This document shows positions 55,338 to 64,000 of a stretch of 64,000 nucleotides of DNA, piece by piece (the stretch's first letter is position 1; each line of letters begins with the position of its first letter). Made by a program: the position numbers and the translations under genes. The notes beneath the pieces were generated by a model. That model did no database searches, was not told the DNA's origin, and saw only the letters and a list, made by a program, of their open reading frames with translations. The stretch is from Pseudomonas multiresinivorans (GTDB lineage: Bacteria; Pseudomonadota; Gammaproteobacteria; Pseudomonadales; Pseudomonadaceae). The DNA is taken from the NCBI RefSeq assembly GCF_012971725.1, contig NZ_CP048833.1:3534001-3598000 (forward strand), written 5' to 3'.

Positions 55338-56377
55338 CAGTGGGTCTCCTGGGCCTGCTCACGGGTGCGGCGGTTGAAGGATTCCGAGTAGGCGGCCGAG
55401 CGCGCGCTGAGCAGCGGGTCGTCGGAAGCGCGGATGCCGTCGGGGAGGATCAGCGGGTCGTAGTTGACGTCGCGGCAGTCGCCGCCGATTTCCGGCTGCA
55501 GGCGCTCGATCACCAGTTCGCCGGCATCCACCGTGCGGCGGCCGGCAGGCCAGGCCTGGGTGGCGTCGCTGGTGCTGTCGCCGGGCTCGCCGAGGGTGAA
55601 TTGCAGGCGCCAGCGCAACGGGCCGGCGGCAATGCGCTGGGCCAGTTCGTCGGCTAGGAAGTCGGCGTCGCCGCGCTTTTCGGCGGCCAGCGGTTCGACC
55701 GGCGCTTCAGGCTGCACGGACCAGCGCACGGGCTGCTCCTTGCCGTCCTTGTTCACCAGGTAGAAGGCGTTGAGGCCGTAGTAGGCGCTGTTGGCGTAGC
55801 TGGAAGATGGCGTGGAGGATTTCACCCATTGCAGGAAGGGCTGGGTTTCCGGGTGTGTCTTGAAGAAGGCACCGGCTTTTTCCGGGTCGGGCTTGCCGGT
55901 GCCCGGTTGCGGTGCGGTGGCCTGTTGCAGGGCAAAGAAGCTGGCGACGTCGCGGACGACGAAGACCGGCATGGCGTTCATGCCGGTACGCCATTCCTGG
56001 CCGTCCTTGGGCAGGAAGCGCAGCGCCAGGCTGCGGATCGGGGCCGCACCGTCACTGGCCTTGGGGTTGCCACCGGGAATGGCCAGGCGCCCCACTACCG
56101 GCACGCGGCCGACGGAGAACAGGCTGGCGCGGGACAGATCGGCCAGCCCGCCGTTGCTGTCGAAGTGTCCGATCACGCACAAGCCCTTGGCGTGGTTGCG
56201 CCGATAGCCGGGATAAACGCCGCCGTTGTGCTCCAGGGTGTTGATGACCTTGTCCGGGGTGAGGCGCTGCGGGTCGAGCCAGCCGGCGACGTAGGCGAAG
56301 ACGGCGGCCACGCCGAGTACCACGGCGCCGATGGCGGCCAGGCGCAGGGGCACGTTGGGTGTGGGTGTTTCTGTCAT
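55337..56377 (-). CDS. Membrane-anchored catalase-family heme peroxidase
   Basis: A 346-residue minimal catalase-fold protein (SrpA-like), shorter than true catalases. It has one N-terminal membrane segment (about 11-32), so the heme domain is periplasmic. The distal His is in YRRNHAKG and the proximal Tyr in RSAAYSESF (R-x3-Y). Small catalases of this type act mainly as peroxidases. With cytochrome b561 (overlapping stop/start) it may reduce peroxides using membrane electrons. ATG 56377 after GAGGAGCTG; promoter at 56420-56445. Confidence 0.88.
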   Translation of the reverse strand: MTETPTPNVPLRLAAIGAVVLGVAAVFAYVAGWLDPQRLTPDKVINTLEHNGGVYPGYRRNHAKGLCVIGHFDSNGGLADLSRASLFSVGRVPVVGRLAIPGGNPKASDGAAPIRSLALRFLPKDGQEWRTGMNAMPVFVVRDVASFFALQQATAPQPGTGKPDPEKAGAFFKTHPETQPFLQWVKSSTPSSSYANSAYYGLNAFYLVNKDGKEQPVRWSVQPEAPVEPLAAEKRGDADFLADELAQRIAAGPLRWRLQFTLGEPGDSTSDATQAWPAGRRTVDAGELVIERLQPEIGGDCRDVNYDPLILPDGIRASDDPLLSARSAAYSESFNRRTREQAQETH

Positions 56378-56419
56378 TTCCAGCTCCTCAGGCTTAGGCT
56401 GAATGCGTTGAGCCGGTAC

Positions 56420-56445
56420 GACGCACCGTGCGCCGGGTTATTCCC
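56420..56445 (-). promoter_or_regulatory. ECF-type promoter of the catalase operon
   Basis: On the minus strand GGGAATA, 15 nt, CGTC. The divergent sigma gene has the identical -35, spacing and -10 core, so both are probably read by that sigma factor. Confidence 0.75.
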
Positions 56446-56478
56446 GATCACTGCCAAAGAATTATTTTTTCGCAGGCA

Positions 56479-56504
56479 GGGAATAGATTGCCGCCGTAGT
56501 CGTC
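56479..56504 (+). promoter_or_regulatory. ECF-type promoter of the sigma/anti-sigma operon
   Basis: GGGAATA, 15 nt, CGTC, ending 35 nt above the sigma factor ATG. Mirror partner of the catalase promoter; predicts autoregulation. Confidence 0.75.
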
Positions 56505-56539
56505 TTTCTCGCTCGAACCCACCCACTCCCGGCGCCCCG

Positions 56540-57049
56540 ATGCATTCACTGGACGACCATTCACTGCGCGAACTGCTGCCCCGGCTGCGGCGCTTCGCCC
56601 TGTCGCTGACCCGCAGCGCGAGCAGCGCCGACGACCTGGTGCAGGCCACGCTGGAAAAGGCGCTGTCGGCCTGGACCGGCCGCCGCGATGACGGCGACCT
56701 GCGCGCCTGGCTGTTCTCGATCCTCTACCGGCACTTCATCGACGGGCAGCGCCGCGCGAAGCGCCACGCGCGCCTGCTCAGCCTGTTCGGCGCGGACAGC
56801 GCGGTCAGCGCATCGCCCGAGGACATCGTCAGCGCACGCTCGACGCTGGAGGCCTTCGAGCGCCTGCCCGCCGAGCAGCGCGCGCTGCTGACGCTGGTCA
56901 GCGTCGAAGGCCTGAGCTACCGCGAGGTAGCCGAGGCACTGAACATTCCCATGGGCACCGTCATGTCCCGCCTGTCGCGCGCCCGCACGGCGCTGCGCGC
57001 GCTGAGCGAAGGACAGGCGGCGACTCCTTCTCTGCGGGTACTGAAATGA
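56540..57049 (+). CDS. ECF sigma factor
   Basis: A 169-residue group 4 sigma factor: region 2 (LRRFALSLTRSASSADDLVQATLEKAL, LFSILYRHFID) and region 4 (LPAEQRALLTLVSVEGLSYREVAEALNIPMGTVMSRLSRAR). ATG 56540. It overlaps its anti-sigma partner by four bases and probably controls the divergent catalase-cytochrome b561 operon, suggesting a peroxide or envelope stress signal. Confidence 0.93.
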   Translation: MHSLDDHSLRELLPRLRRFALSLTRSASSADDLVQATLEKALSAWTGRRDDGDLRAWLFSILYRHFIDGQRRAKRHARLLSLFGADSAVSASPEDIVSARSTLEAFERLPAEQRALLTLVSVEGLSYREVAEALNIPMGTVMSRLSRARTALRALSEGQAATPSLRVLK

Positions 57050-57792
57050 ACGAACGCATTCCCGATGAGCACGATCTGCACGCCTACATCGACGACCAGC
57101 TCGACCCGGCGCGCCGCCAGTGGGTGGAAGCCTGGCTCGCCACGCACCCGGACGACGCCCGCCGCGTCGAAGGCTGGCGACAGGATGCGCAGCAACTGCG
57201 CGCGGCCTTTGCCGGGCAGGCGCGTAGTGCAATTCCCGAACAGCTGGACCCGGCGCGGATTCGCCGTCAGCTCCAGCAACGCCGGCGAACCCGGCTGGCC
57301 ACGGCGGCGGCGCTGCTGGTGGCGCTGGGCGTCGGCGGCATGGGCGGCTGGCAGATGCGCGGCGACGCGATGATGCGCGGCATGGTGCCGATGCAGGACG
57401 CCGTGCAGGCTTACCGGTTATTCGCGGATGCCAGCCAGAGCGGGCTCGACCTGCGCGATGGCGGCGACCTGAACGGCTGGCTGGCCCGTTACCTGAAGAA
57501 CGCGGTGCCGCCACCGGCGCTGGAACAGGTTGGTTTGAAGACCGTCGGGGCGCGTCTGCTGGCGACGGAACAGGGGGCGGCAGCGCTGGTGATCTACGAA
57601 GATGGGCAGGGCCGCCGGCTGACCTTCTTCATCCGCCCGCCGGGCCCGCGCCATGAAATGTTGCCGCAGGGGCAACGCACGGATGGGGACCTGCTGGCAC
57701 GTTACTGGAGCCAGGGTGGCTACAACTACGCACTGGTGAGCCGCAGCGATGATCCGCAGGCGCAGGCCGTGGGGCAGTTGGTGGGGTTCTAG
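57046..57792 (+). CDS. Membrane-bound anti-sigma factor
   Basis: A 248-residue protein with an N-terminal anti-sigma domain (DEHDLHAYIDDQLDPARR), one membrane segment (about 84-104) and a periplasmic C-terminal domain. There is no HxxxCxxC zinc motif, so it is not of the ZAS type. It should hold the sigma factor inactive until a periplasmic signal is sensed. ATGA overlap with the sigma gene. Confidence 0.9.
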   Translation: MNERIPDEHDLHAYIDDQLDPARRQWVEAWLATHPDDARRVEGWRQDAQQLRAAFAGQARSAIPEQLDPARIRRQLQQRRRTRLATAAALLVALGVGGMGGWQMRGDAMMRGMVPMQDAVQAYRLFADASQSGLDLRDGGDLNGWLARYLKNAVPPPALEQVGLKTVGARLLATEQGAAALVIYEDGQGRRLTFFIRPPGPRHEMLPQGQRTDGDLLARYWSQGGYNYALVSRSDDPQAQAVGQLVGF

Positions 57793-57839
57793 CGGAAGAG
57801 ACAAGGTTGAGGCGCGCGCAGGAGCGCACCGAAGCACCC

Positions 57840-57922
57840 TGTAGGAGCGAGCTTGCTCGCGAACCACCCAACACCAATTCGATCTGGCGTGAAGCGGGTT
57901 CGCGAGCAAGCTCGCTCCTACA
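57840..57922. repeat. REP family A head-to-head pair
   Basis: TGTAGGAGCGAGCTTGCTCG and its inverse, separated by about 36 nt, in the convergent gap between the anti-sigma and amidohydrolase genes. Confidence 0.9.
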
Positions 57923-57976
57923 GAAGGGCTTAAGAGCGGCCTCCGGCCATTGAGGTCGGAGTCCGCAACGCCAGCG

Positions 57977-59815
57977 TCAGAACGCGAAGCAGGAACAGCC
58001 GAAAGCGCCCCAGAAACCCTGGAAGTCACTCACCGGCACGCTCGATTGCCGGGCGCGCTCGTGGCTGTGGCCATGCACGCCGCAGGAGCCGGCGCACTGG
58101 TGCACGGCCTGCTGCAGCGGGCCCTGCGGGCGCCAGTGGCCGGGGACCTTGGCCACGGGAGACCAGTCCGGCAGCACGGGAATGGCCGTCGGTGCCTGGC
58201 GCTCGAAGTCGCCGCTGCCGAACACCACGCGGCCGTCCACCACGGTCAGCACCGATTCGATGGCCTTGATTTCTTCCTCCGGCACGTTGAAGTAGTCCGC
58301 CGAGAGCACGGCCAGGTCGGCCATCTGCCCGACCTTGATCATCCCTTTCTTGCCCTGCTCGTTGGAGAACCAGGCGCTGCCGTGGGTGTACAGCTGCAGC
58401 GCGGTGGCACGGGACAGGCCCTCGGGGTACAGCGCCATGCCGCCGACGGTCTTGCCGCTGACCATCCAGTACAGCGAGGTCCAGGGGTTGTAGCTGGAAA
58501 CGCGGGTGGCATCGGTACCGGCGCCGACGGGGACGCCTTCGGCCAGCATGCGCTTGATCGGCGGGGTCGCTTCGGCGGCCTGCTTGCCGTAGCGGTCGAC
58601 GAAGTACTCGCCCTGGAAGGCCATGCGGTCCTGGATGGCGATGCCGCCGCCCAGCGCCCTCACCCGTTCGATGTTCTTCGGCGAGATGGTCTCGCAGTGG
58701 TCGAAGAACCAGTGCAGGCCGTTGAAGGGAATGTCCAGGTTGACCTTCTCGAACACGTCGAGCATCCGCGAGATGGATTCGTCGTAGGTGGCGTGCAGGC
58801 GGAACGGCCAGCGCTGCTCGACCAGGTGGCGCACCACCGGTTCCAGTTCGGCTTCCATGCTGCCAGGCAGGTCCGGACGTGGTTCGAGGAAGTCCTCGAA
58901 GTCAGCGGCGGAGAACACCAGCATCTCACCGGCACCGTTGTGCCGCAGGAAGTCGCTGCCTTGCCCGTATTTCACGCTGCTGGTCCAGTTCTTGAAATCG
59001 GCCAGCTCTTCCTTGGGTTTCTGGGTGAACAGGTTGTAGGCGATGCGCACGGTGAGCTGGTTTTCTTTTTCCAGTTGCTCGATCACCTGGTAGTCGTCCG
59101 GGTAATTCTGGAAGCCGCCACCGGCATCGATGGCGCTGGTCACGCCCAGGCGGTTCAGCTCGCGCATGAACTGGCGGGTGGAGTTGACCTGATACTCGAA
59201 GGGCAGCTTCGGCCCCTTCGCCAGGGTCGCGTAGAGGATCATCGCGTTCGGCCGGGCCACCAGCATGCCGGTGGGCTCGCCCTTGCTGTCGCGCACGATC
59301 TCGCCGCCGGGCGGGTTCGGGGTGTCCTTGGTGTAGCCGACGACGCGCAGCGCGGCGCGGTTGAGCAGCGCACGGTCGTACAGGTGCAGGACGAAGACGG
59401 GAGTGTCCGGCGCCGCCTGGTTCAGCTCTTCGATGGTCGGCATGCGCTTCTCGGCGAACTGGAATTCGTTCCAGCCGCCAACGACGCGCACCCACTGCGG
59501 CGACGGCGTGCGCAGGGCCTGTTCCTTGAGCATGCGCAGGGCGTCGGCCAGGGACGGCACGCCCTCCCAGCGCAGTTCGAGGTTGTAGTTCAGCCCGCCG
59601 CGGATCAGGTGCAGGTGCGAGTCGTTGAGGCCGGGGATCGCGGTGCGCCCCTTGAGGTCGATGACGCGGGTGGCGCCGGCGCGCAAGGCCATGGCCTCCG
59701 CCTCGGTGCCCACGGCGATGAATTTGCCGTCGGCGATGGCCACGGAGGTGGCCTCGGGTTTCTCACGGTCGACAGTGTGGAAGCGGCCGTTGGTCAGGAT
59801 CAGGTCGGCGTACAT
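57977..59815 (-). CDS. YtcJ-like metal-dependent amidohydrolase with Cys/His-rich tail
   Basis: A 612-residue amidohydrolase-3 family protein (start MYADLILTNGRFHTVD). Metal motifs are NDSHLHLIRGG, RLHATYDES, FDHCETIS and GAGTDATR. No signal peptide. After the normal domain end (about residue 555) there is a tail of about 55 residues rich in Cys and His (HQCAGSCGVHGHSHERAR, FGCSCFAF), unusual and possibly metal-binding. ATG 59815. Third gene of an operon with a monooxygenase-like protein and an esterase. Substrate unknown. Confidence 0.85.
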   Translation of the reverse strand: MYADLILTNGRFHTVDREKPEATSVAIADGKFIAVGTEAEAMALRAGATRVIDLKGRTAIPGLNDSHLHLIRGGLNYNLELRWEGVPSLADALRMLKEQALRTPSPQWVRVVGGWNEFQFAEKRMPTIEELNQAAPDTPVFVLHLYDRALLNRAALRVVGYTKDTPNPPGGEIVRDSKGEPTGMLVARPNAMILYATLAKGPKLPFEYQVNSTRQFMRELNRLGVTSAIDAGGGFQNYPDDYQVIEQLEKENQLTVRIAYNLFTQKPKEELADFKNWTSSVKYGQGSDFLRHNGAGEMLVFSAADFEDFLEPRPDLPGSMEAELEPVVRHLVEQRWPFRLHATYDESISRMLDVFEKVNLDIPFNGLHWFFDHCETISPKNIERVRALGGGIAIQDRMAFQGEYFVDRYGKQAAEATPPIKRMLAEGVPVGAGTDATRVSSYNPWTSLYWMVSGKTVGGMALYPEGLSRATALQLYTHGSAWFSNEQGKKGMIKVGQMADLAVLSADYFNVPEEEIKAIESVLTVVDGRVVFGSGDFERQAPTAIPVLPDWSPVAKVPGHWRPQGPLQQAVHQCAGSCGVHGHSHERARQSSVPVSDFQGFWGAFGCSCFAF

Positions 59816-59834
59816 GGCAATGTTCCTCTTTCGA

Positions 59835-60389
59835 TCAGCGGGCGTTGAGCCAGGCGGAGAACAGGCGCGTGGCCCGTGGCATGAAAACGTAGACCACCAG
59901 CAGGACGATGGTCGCGACGATGAGCATGTTGGCCGGCACGAAGCCACCCAGCAGCGGGATTTGCGTGAACAGCGGGCGCCAGAGCTGCGGCACCAGCATC
60001 ACCAGCGGCAGGATCACCAGGTAGGAGACGGCCGCCTGTTTCCAGCGCGGCGGCTGCTTCTGCGGGTTGTCCGGGACGGTGAACCAGAACTCGTGGGCGC
60101 GGTGCAGTTCTTTCTGCTCGCCGTCGATCAGGTGCGGGTCGGCACGTTCGATCAGCTCGCGGCGCTGCGGCGAGTCGAGCCAGGCCTGCAGTTCATCGGC
60201 GCTGGCGAAACGCAGGACCGAGGTGAAGTGGTCGCCCTGGCGCATCACGTCCACGCCCAGGTGGCCGGGGAACTCGCTGGCAGCGCGGGTCAGCTCACGC
60301 AGGATGGTTTCATAGGCGGCGACGCTGTCGGGGCGGGCGCGGTGGCGGATGATCAGGGTGACGGATTCTTGCTGAGTGGTCTGGTTCAT
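59835..60389 (-). CDS. Antibiotic biosynthesis monooxygenase-domain membrane protein
   Basis: A 184-residue protein: an ABM ferredoxin-like domain (residues about 8-105; VTLIIRHRARPDSVAAYETIL, GHLGVDVMRQGDHFTSVLRF) followed by two membrane segments (about 120-140 and 152-170). Family members act on quinones or serve as redox-related accessory proteins; this one is unassigned. Middle gene of the operon, 19 nt before the amidohydrolase. Confidence 0.85.
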   Translation of the reverse strand: MNQTTQQESVTLIIRHRARPDSVAAYETILRELTRAASEFPGHLGVDVMRQGDHFTSVLRFASADELQAWLDSPQRRELIERADPHLIDGEQKELHRAHEFWFTVPDNPQKQPPRWKQAAVSYLVILPLVMLVPQLWRPLFTQIPLLGGFVPANMLIVATIVLLVVYVFMPRATRLFSAWLNAR

Positions 60390-60462
60390 GTGGGTTCCCT
60401 CCAGAGAAGTGGCCTCCCCCGCCTGGTGGCGAGGGAGGCAAGCGGCTGGTTCGACAGACGGC

Positions 60463-61479
60463 TTACTTCAGATGAACCTTCAGCTCTTCACCGGCCTGGC
60501 GCATGGCGGCCTGTACCGCCGGAACCTGGCTGACGACGTTGAGCAGACCGTAGTCGTGGATCATTCCGTTGTAGCGCACGGAAGTGACAGCCACACCGGC
60601 GGCATTCAGCTTGCGACCGTAGGCTTCGCCTTCGTCACGCAGCACGTCGGACTCGGCGGTCTGGATCAGCGTCGGCGGCAGGCCCTTGAGCTGGTCGGTG
60701 CTGGCACGCAATGGGGAAGCGTAGATCTCGGCGCGCTGTTTCGGGTCGGTGGTGTAGCTGTCCCAGAACCACTGCATCATCGGCTTGGTGAGGAAGTGTC
60801 CCTGGGCGAACTGGTTGTACGAGCCGGTCTCGAAGCTGGCATCGGTCACCGGCCACAGCAGCGCCTGGAAGCGCAGCTTGGGCGCGCCCTTGTCCTTGGC
60901 CATCAGTGCGACCACCGCCGCCATGTTGCCGCCGACGCTGTTGCCGGCCACGGCCAGGCGCTTGCCGTCGACGTTGATATCCTTGCCGTGCTCGGCGACC
61001 CACTTCGTCGCGGCGTAGGCCTGGTTGATCGCCACCGGGTAATGCGCCTCGGGGGACGGGGTGTAGTCGACGTAGACCGCCACCGCGCCGGAGTTCACCA
61101 CCAGGTCGCGGATCAGGCGGGCGTGGGTCGGGTAGTCACCGAGCACCCAGCCGCCGCCGTGGAAGTACATGAACGCGGGCAGCGTGCCCTTCACCCCGAC
61201 CGGGCGGACGATGGTCAGCTTCACCGGGCCAACGTCGGCCTGGATGGTCTTCTCGCTGACCTGGGTGCCGGAGAGATCGACTTTCACCGAGGCCTGGGCG
61301 CCGGTCAGAACAGCGCGGGCGTCCTTGGGCGAGAGCGTTTCCAGCGGCTGGCCCTTGCCGGCTTCCAGGGCTTCGAGGAAGGCCTGGGTGTTGTGTTCGA
61401 CAGTCGGGTTGCCGGCGGCGAAGGCGTTGCCGATGGCCAGGGCGAGAGAGGCGGCGAGCAGGGATTGCTTGGCGTTCAT
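60463..61479 (-). CDS. Secreted alpha/beta-hydrolase, HSL-type esterase
   Basis: A 338-residue hydrolase with signal peptide (MNAKQSLLAASLALAIGNAFA). The oxyanion motif is HGGGW, the nucleophile Ser is in GNSVGG, with Asp in ESDVLRDEG and His in MIHDYG: the hormone-sensitive-lipase/acetyl-hydrolase pattern. It would cleave small esters in the periplasm. ATG 61479; first gene of the operon. Confidence 0.88.
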   Translation of the reverse strand: MNAKQSLLAASLALAIGNAFAAGNPTVEHNTQAFLEALEAGKGQPLETLSPKDARAVLTGAQASVKVDLSGTQVSEKTIQADVGPVKLTIVRPVGVKGTLPAFMYFHGGGWVLGDYPTHARLIRDLVVNSGAVAVYVDYTPSPEAHYPVAINQAYAATKWVAEHGKDINVDGKRLAVAGNSVGGNMAAVVALMAKDKGAPKLRFQALLWPVTDASFETGSYNQFAQGHFLTKPMMQWFWDSYTTDPKQRAEIYASPLRASTDQLKGLPPTLIQTAESDVLRDEGEAYGRKLNAAGVAVTSVRYNGMIHDYGLLNVVSQVPAVQAAMRQAGEELKVHLK

Positions 61480-61935
61480 GATTCGGTTCCTTGAAAGTGG
61501 GGGGAGGTGTTCCGAAGGGACGAACGAATCTTGATTCATGCCCGCAAAGCGCGGAATAGACAGGGTTGCAGGGTCGCTTTGCAGTTTTGCAAGGGCACCG
61601 CCCTGCCCTGTGCAAGGCTGCATGTGCGGCGGTTTGCGCACCTTCATGGCCGGTGCGTATTGATGCAGATCAGGCGCGATCTGGCCTTCTCATGACGTTT
61701 CTCAATACCCATGCCGGATTCGAAATCTTTCTGACATAACTCAACGGTGCTTCCCGGCCCGTCGGTCGACAATCGCTCCGACACCAACCCCCGTGAGCGA
61801 CTCACAGTGCCAGGACACCACCACTGAAACCCACCTTCCCACCCCTTCTCGCCGGCAACCGGCCGACGCGGCACACGGAAAACGAGCACCCGGGTTCTCT
61901 TCACCCATCCCGCCGAGAGGCGGTAGGAAACCGTG
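61480..61935. promoter_or_regulatory. Divergent gap between the esterase operon and the autotransporter
   Basis: 456 nt without a gene. About 85-145 nt above the esterase start there are several TTGCA/TTTGCA boxes (for example TTTGCAGTTTTGCAAGG near 61580), which could be operator repeats. No named repeat family is seen. Confidence 0.4.
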
Positions 61936-64000
61936 ATGAAGAACACTCCATTGATGCTTCTGCTGGCCAGCCCGCTGGCCGTGGCTACCGCAACGGCAGC
62001 CAACAGCGTCACCGAAGCCGACCAGCGCTACACCGCCAACCAGAGCGGCCAATACGAAGACTTCACCCAGGTCGGCACCATCAAGACCTTTGCCGTGAGC
62101 AACGGCGCGATCATCACCATGACCGGGCCCAGCGGCTCGCCCCTGGTGCTGGCAGGCGTCAGCGGCAAGGTCGACGGCAACACCCTGGATATCAAGGGTG
62201 CCAACAGCCAGGTCACCGTCAACGGTGACATCAGCTACAACTACGGCAGCAATACCAACTCCAACAGCAAGTACGTCTACAACGGAATCGCCGTCACCGG
62301 CGGCGGGCGTTTCGTGCTCAACGGCAACCTCACCGCCACTTCGACCAGTTCGGGCTACAACAGCCCGAAAAGCGCGATGTACGTGGACGGTGCAACCTCC
62401 AGCGCCGAGCTCAACGGCAACGCCAACCTGACCATCGCCGGCGGCAAGGGCCTGTTCGCCGCCAATGGCGGGACCATCGACATGACCTCGAAAGACGGCA
62501 CGCCCTATGTGCTGACGGTCACCAACAAGTCCAGCCAGCGTTCGGTGGAAGCCAACAATGGCGGCACCGTGACCCTCGACCTGGTGGACATGAACGGCAC
62601 CGGCTTCAGCAACGGTGTCGGCCTCTATGCCACGGCGAACTCGTCGATCACCTTCATGGGCGGCGACTTCAACCGGGGCAGCAACAGCCGCTACGGCGCC
62701 AATGCTCTGTTCGCGCTGAACCACTCCAGCGTTACCGCCACCGGCTATGACGGCGGCCACCTGCGAATCAAGACCGCCGGCACCAACGAGATCGGCGCCT
62801 GGGCCACCGGCAACTCGCAGGTCACGATCAACAGCGAGCAACATCAGGACTTCCAGACGGTGATCCACACCACCGGCACCGGGCAATCCCATGGCCTCGC
62901 CGCAGGCTCGCTGGGCGGCGGCAGCGCCAGCGCTCCGGCCAACAGCACCGGCCACGCCGGCTCGCAATACGGCAATTCCGAAGTGACGGTATACGGCAAG
63001 GTCGATATCACCACCGAAGGCAAGGACTCCGCTGGCCTGCGGGTGATGGGTGACGGTGCGAAGATCACGCTCACACCGCTGGTGGCCGGCGTGCGCAACA
63101 GCATCACCTCCGCCGCCAGCGCGATCCGCTACTCCTTCGCCAACGGCTACAGCCTCGCCAGCAACGGCGATCGCCTCGAAGGCGGCCAGGTGATCGACCT
63201 GACCGACACCGACATGGCGCACCTCGACGGCGCCACCGGCACCGCCGGGCTGATCGAAGTCGGCGGCCTCGCCGGGCGCACCAGCGACGGGCAGAACAGC
63301 GGCATCATGAACGTCGCCGATGCGGTGAAGGACGCCACCCTGAACCTCGCCAACAGCAGCGCCACCGCCCAGGACGGGCGCAGCCTGGTCAACGTCAACG
63401 CCAGCCAGAACAGCGCCGACGGCGTGTTCGCCAGCAGCTTCACGCTCAACGCCGAGAACAGCGAACTGGTAGGCCGCGCAATGACCGACAGCACCGTTGC
63501 CGGCGATGGCAGCGTCAGCAGCGCCACGCTCAACCTCAAGGGCTCGCGCTGGTTCCTGCTGGACAAGAACAGCAGCGAGGCCAACCACTACGCCACCTCG
63601 AACCTCACGGCGCTGGACCTGCAGGACGACTCGCAGGTCTACCTCAACAGCCGGGAGTCCTGGCAGAACGGCTTTGCCGCCAACCAGCCCGAGCACTACG
63701 GCAGCCTGCAGCTGGGCTCGCTGAGCGGCGCCGGGGCGTTCCACTTCTACACCGACATCGTCAACCAGCTGACCGACAAGCTGACCATCACGGGCACCAA
63801 CGGCAGCACCGGCAGCCATTCGGTCCTGGTGGCCAACGACGGCTCGCAGAGCACCCTGGGTGACGAGCGCATCGAGATCATCGAAACCAACGGCGGCAGC
63901 GGCCAGTTCGGCCTCTACGAAGGCGCGCTGGTGGAGTTGGGCGGCAATACCTATGCCCTGCGCAAGAACGAGGACGATAACTGGGAACTGTATGGCTACA
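61936..64000 (+). CDS. Autotransporter adhesin, 5' part (signal and passenger)
   Basis: The first 688 residues of a large type V autotransporter; it continues past the window end. A Sec signal (MKNTPLMLLLASPLAVATATAA) is followed by a Ser/Thr/Asn/Gly-rich beta-helical passenger of pertactin/AIDA type, with repeated strands such as GGRFVLNGNLTAT, AELNGNANLTIAGGKGLFAANGG and STLGDERIEIIETNGGSG. No protease triad is evident, so adhesion is the likely role. The barrel domain should follow. ATG 61936. Confidence 0.85.
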   Translation, partial: MKNTPLMLLLASPLAVATATAANSVTEADQRYTANQSGQYEDFTQVGTIKTFAVSNGAIITMTGPSGSPLVLAGVSGKVDGNTLDIKGANSQVTVNGDISYNYGSNTNSNSKYVYNGIAVTGGGRFVLNGNLTATSTSSGYNSPKSAMYVDGATSSAELNGNANLTIAGGKGLFAANGGTIDMTSKDGTPYVLTVTNKSSQRSVEANNGGTVTLDLVDMNGTGFSNGVGLYATANSSITFMGGDFNRGSNSRYGANALFALNHSSVTATGYDGGHLRIKTAGTNEIGAWATGNSQVTINSEQHQDFQTVIHTTGTGQSHGLAAGSLGGGSASAPANSTGHAGSQYGNSEVTVYGKVDITTEGKDSAGLRVMGDGAKITLTPLVAGVRNSITSAASAIRYSFANGYSLASNGDRLEGGQVIDLTDTDMAHLDGATGTAGLIEVGGLAGRTSDGQNSGIMNVADAVKDATLNLANSSATAQDGRSLVNVNASQNSADGVFASSFTLNAENSELVGRAMTDSTVAGDGSVSSATLNLKGSRWFLLDKNSSEANHYATSNLTALDLQDDSQVYLNSRESWQNGFAANQPEHYGSLQLGSLSGAGAFHFYTDIVNQLTDKLTITGTNGSTGSHSVLVANDGSQSTLGDERIEIIETNGGSGQFGLYEGALVELGGNTYALRKNEDDNWELYGY

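Noticed and set aside
61741..63819. A 692-codon minus-strand frame opposite the autotransporter
   Set aside because: The plus strand has a signal peptide and regular passenger repeats; the minus translation is low-complexity.

Overview
The window looks like chromosome of a high-GC Pseudomonas. The gene order pqqA-H/ercA and gntR/gntK/gntT/gapN matches what I know of P. aeruginosa and its relatives, and the intergenic repeats are of Pseudomonas REP type. An aromatic amine dehydrogenase cluster and three different PQQ alcohol dehydrogenases point to the P. nitroreducens/citronellolis/knackmussii side of that group. The species is inferred, not proven.

Region 1 (1-24 kb) is a PQQ-dependent alcohol oxidation island. 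It holds the PQQ biosynthesis operon pqqABCDEH followed by ercA (5' end only). Next come a sigma54 activator and a convergent operon of a type II quinohemoprotein alcohol dehydrogenase plus an AldA-like aldehyde dehydrogenase; that operon has a clear -24/-12 promoter and three upstream direct repeats. ExaC acetaldehyde dehydrogenase follows. Two type I quinoprotein alcohol dehydrogenases are present: one carries the extra Asp of lanthanide enzymes (PedH-like, Asp323), the other carries Ser there (calcium ExaA/PedE-like, Ser347). Cytochrome c550 (exaB) and three quinoprotein-associated periplasmic proteins form an operon divergent from exaA. A pentapeptide-repeat protein and an AhpD-like protein close the region. 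Alcohols would be oxidised in the periplasm, electrons would pass to cytochrome c550, and the aldehydes would be taken on by ExaC and AldA.

Region 2 (24-39 kb) is nutrient catabolism: codB-pucR-codA (cytosine use), aauBEDA plus a c-type cytochrome (tryptophan tryptophylquinone amine dehydrogenase), the gluconate regulon gntR/gntK/gntT with three recognisable operators, a GapN-type dehydrogenase, and a protein made of three fused RidA domains.

Region 3 (39-45.5 kb) is the accessory part: a diguanylate cyclase, a BRO-N antirepressor-like gene whose leader has the three-part complementarity of a C4-type antisense RNA, the 3' remnant of an autotransporter gene, and an AT-rich island. The island encodes a long membrane-anchored protein of unknown function, interrupted by a frame change at a T6 run and an amber codon, translationally coupled to a second unknown gene. 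This is the best candidate for an undescribed system.

Region 4 (45.5-64 kb) has pstSCAB behind a Pho box, followed by an unusual Fic-like/HAD gene pair. It continues with a fatty acid hydroxylase, an SDR and an AraC-type regulator, then a catalase/cytochrome b561/DUF2790 operon divergent from an ECF sigma/anti-sigma pair with mirror-image promoters. An esterase/monooxygenase/amidohydrolase operon and the 5' part of a large autotransporter end the window. Intergenic spaces carry at least four families of palindromic repeats. I saw no rRNA, tRNA, CRISPR array or transposase gene.
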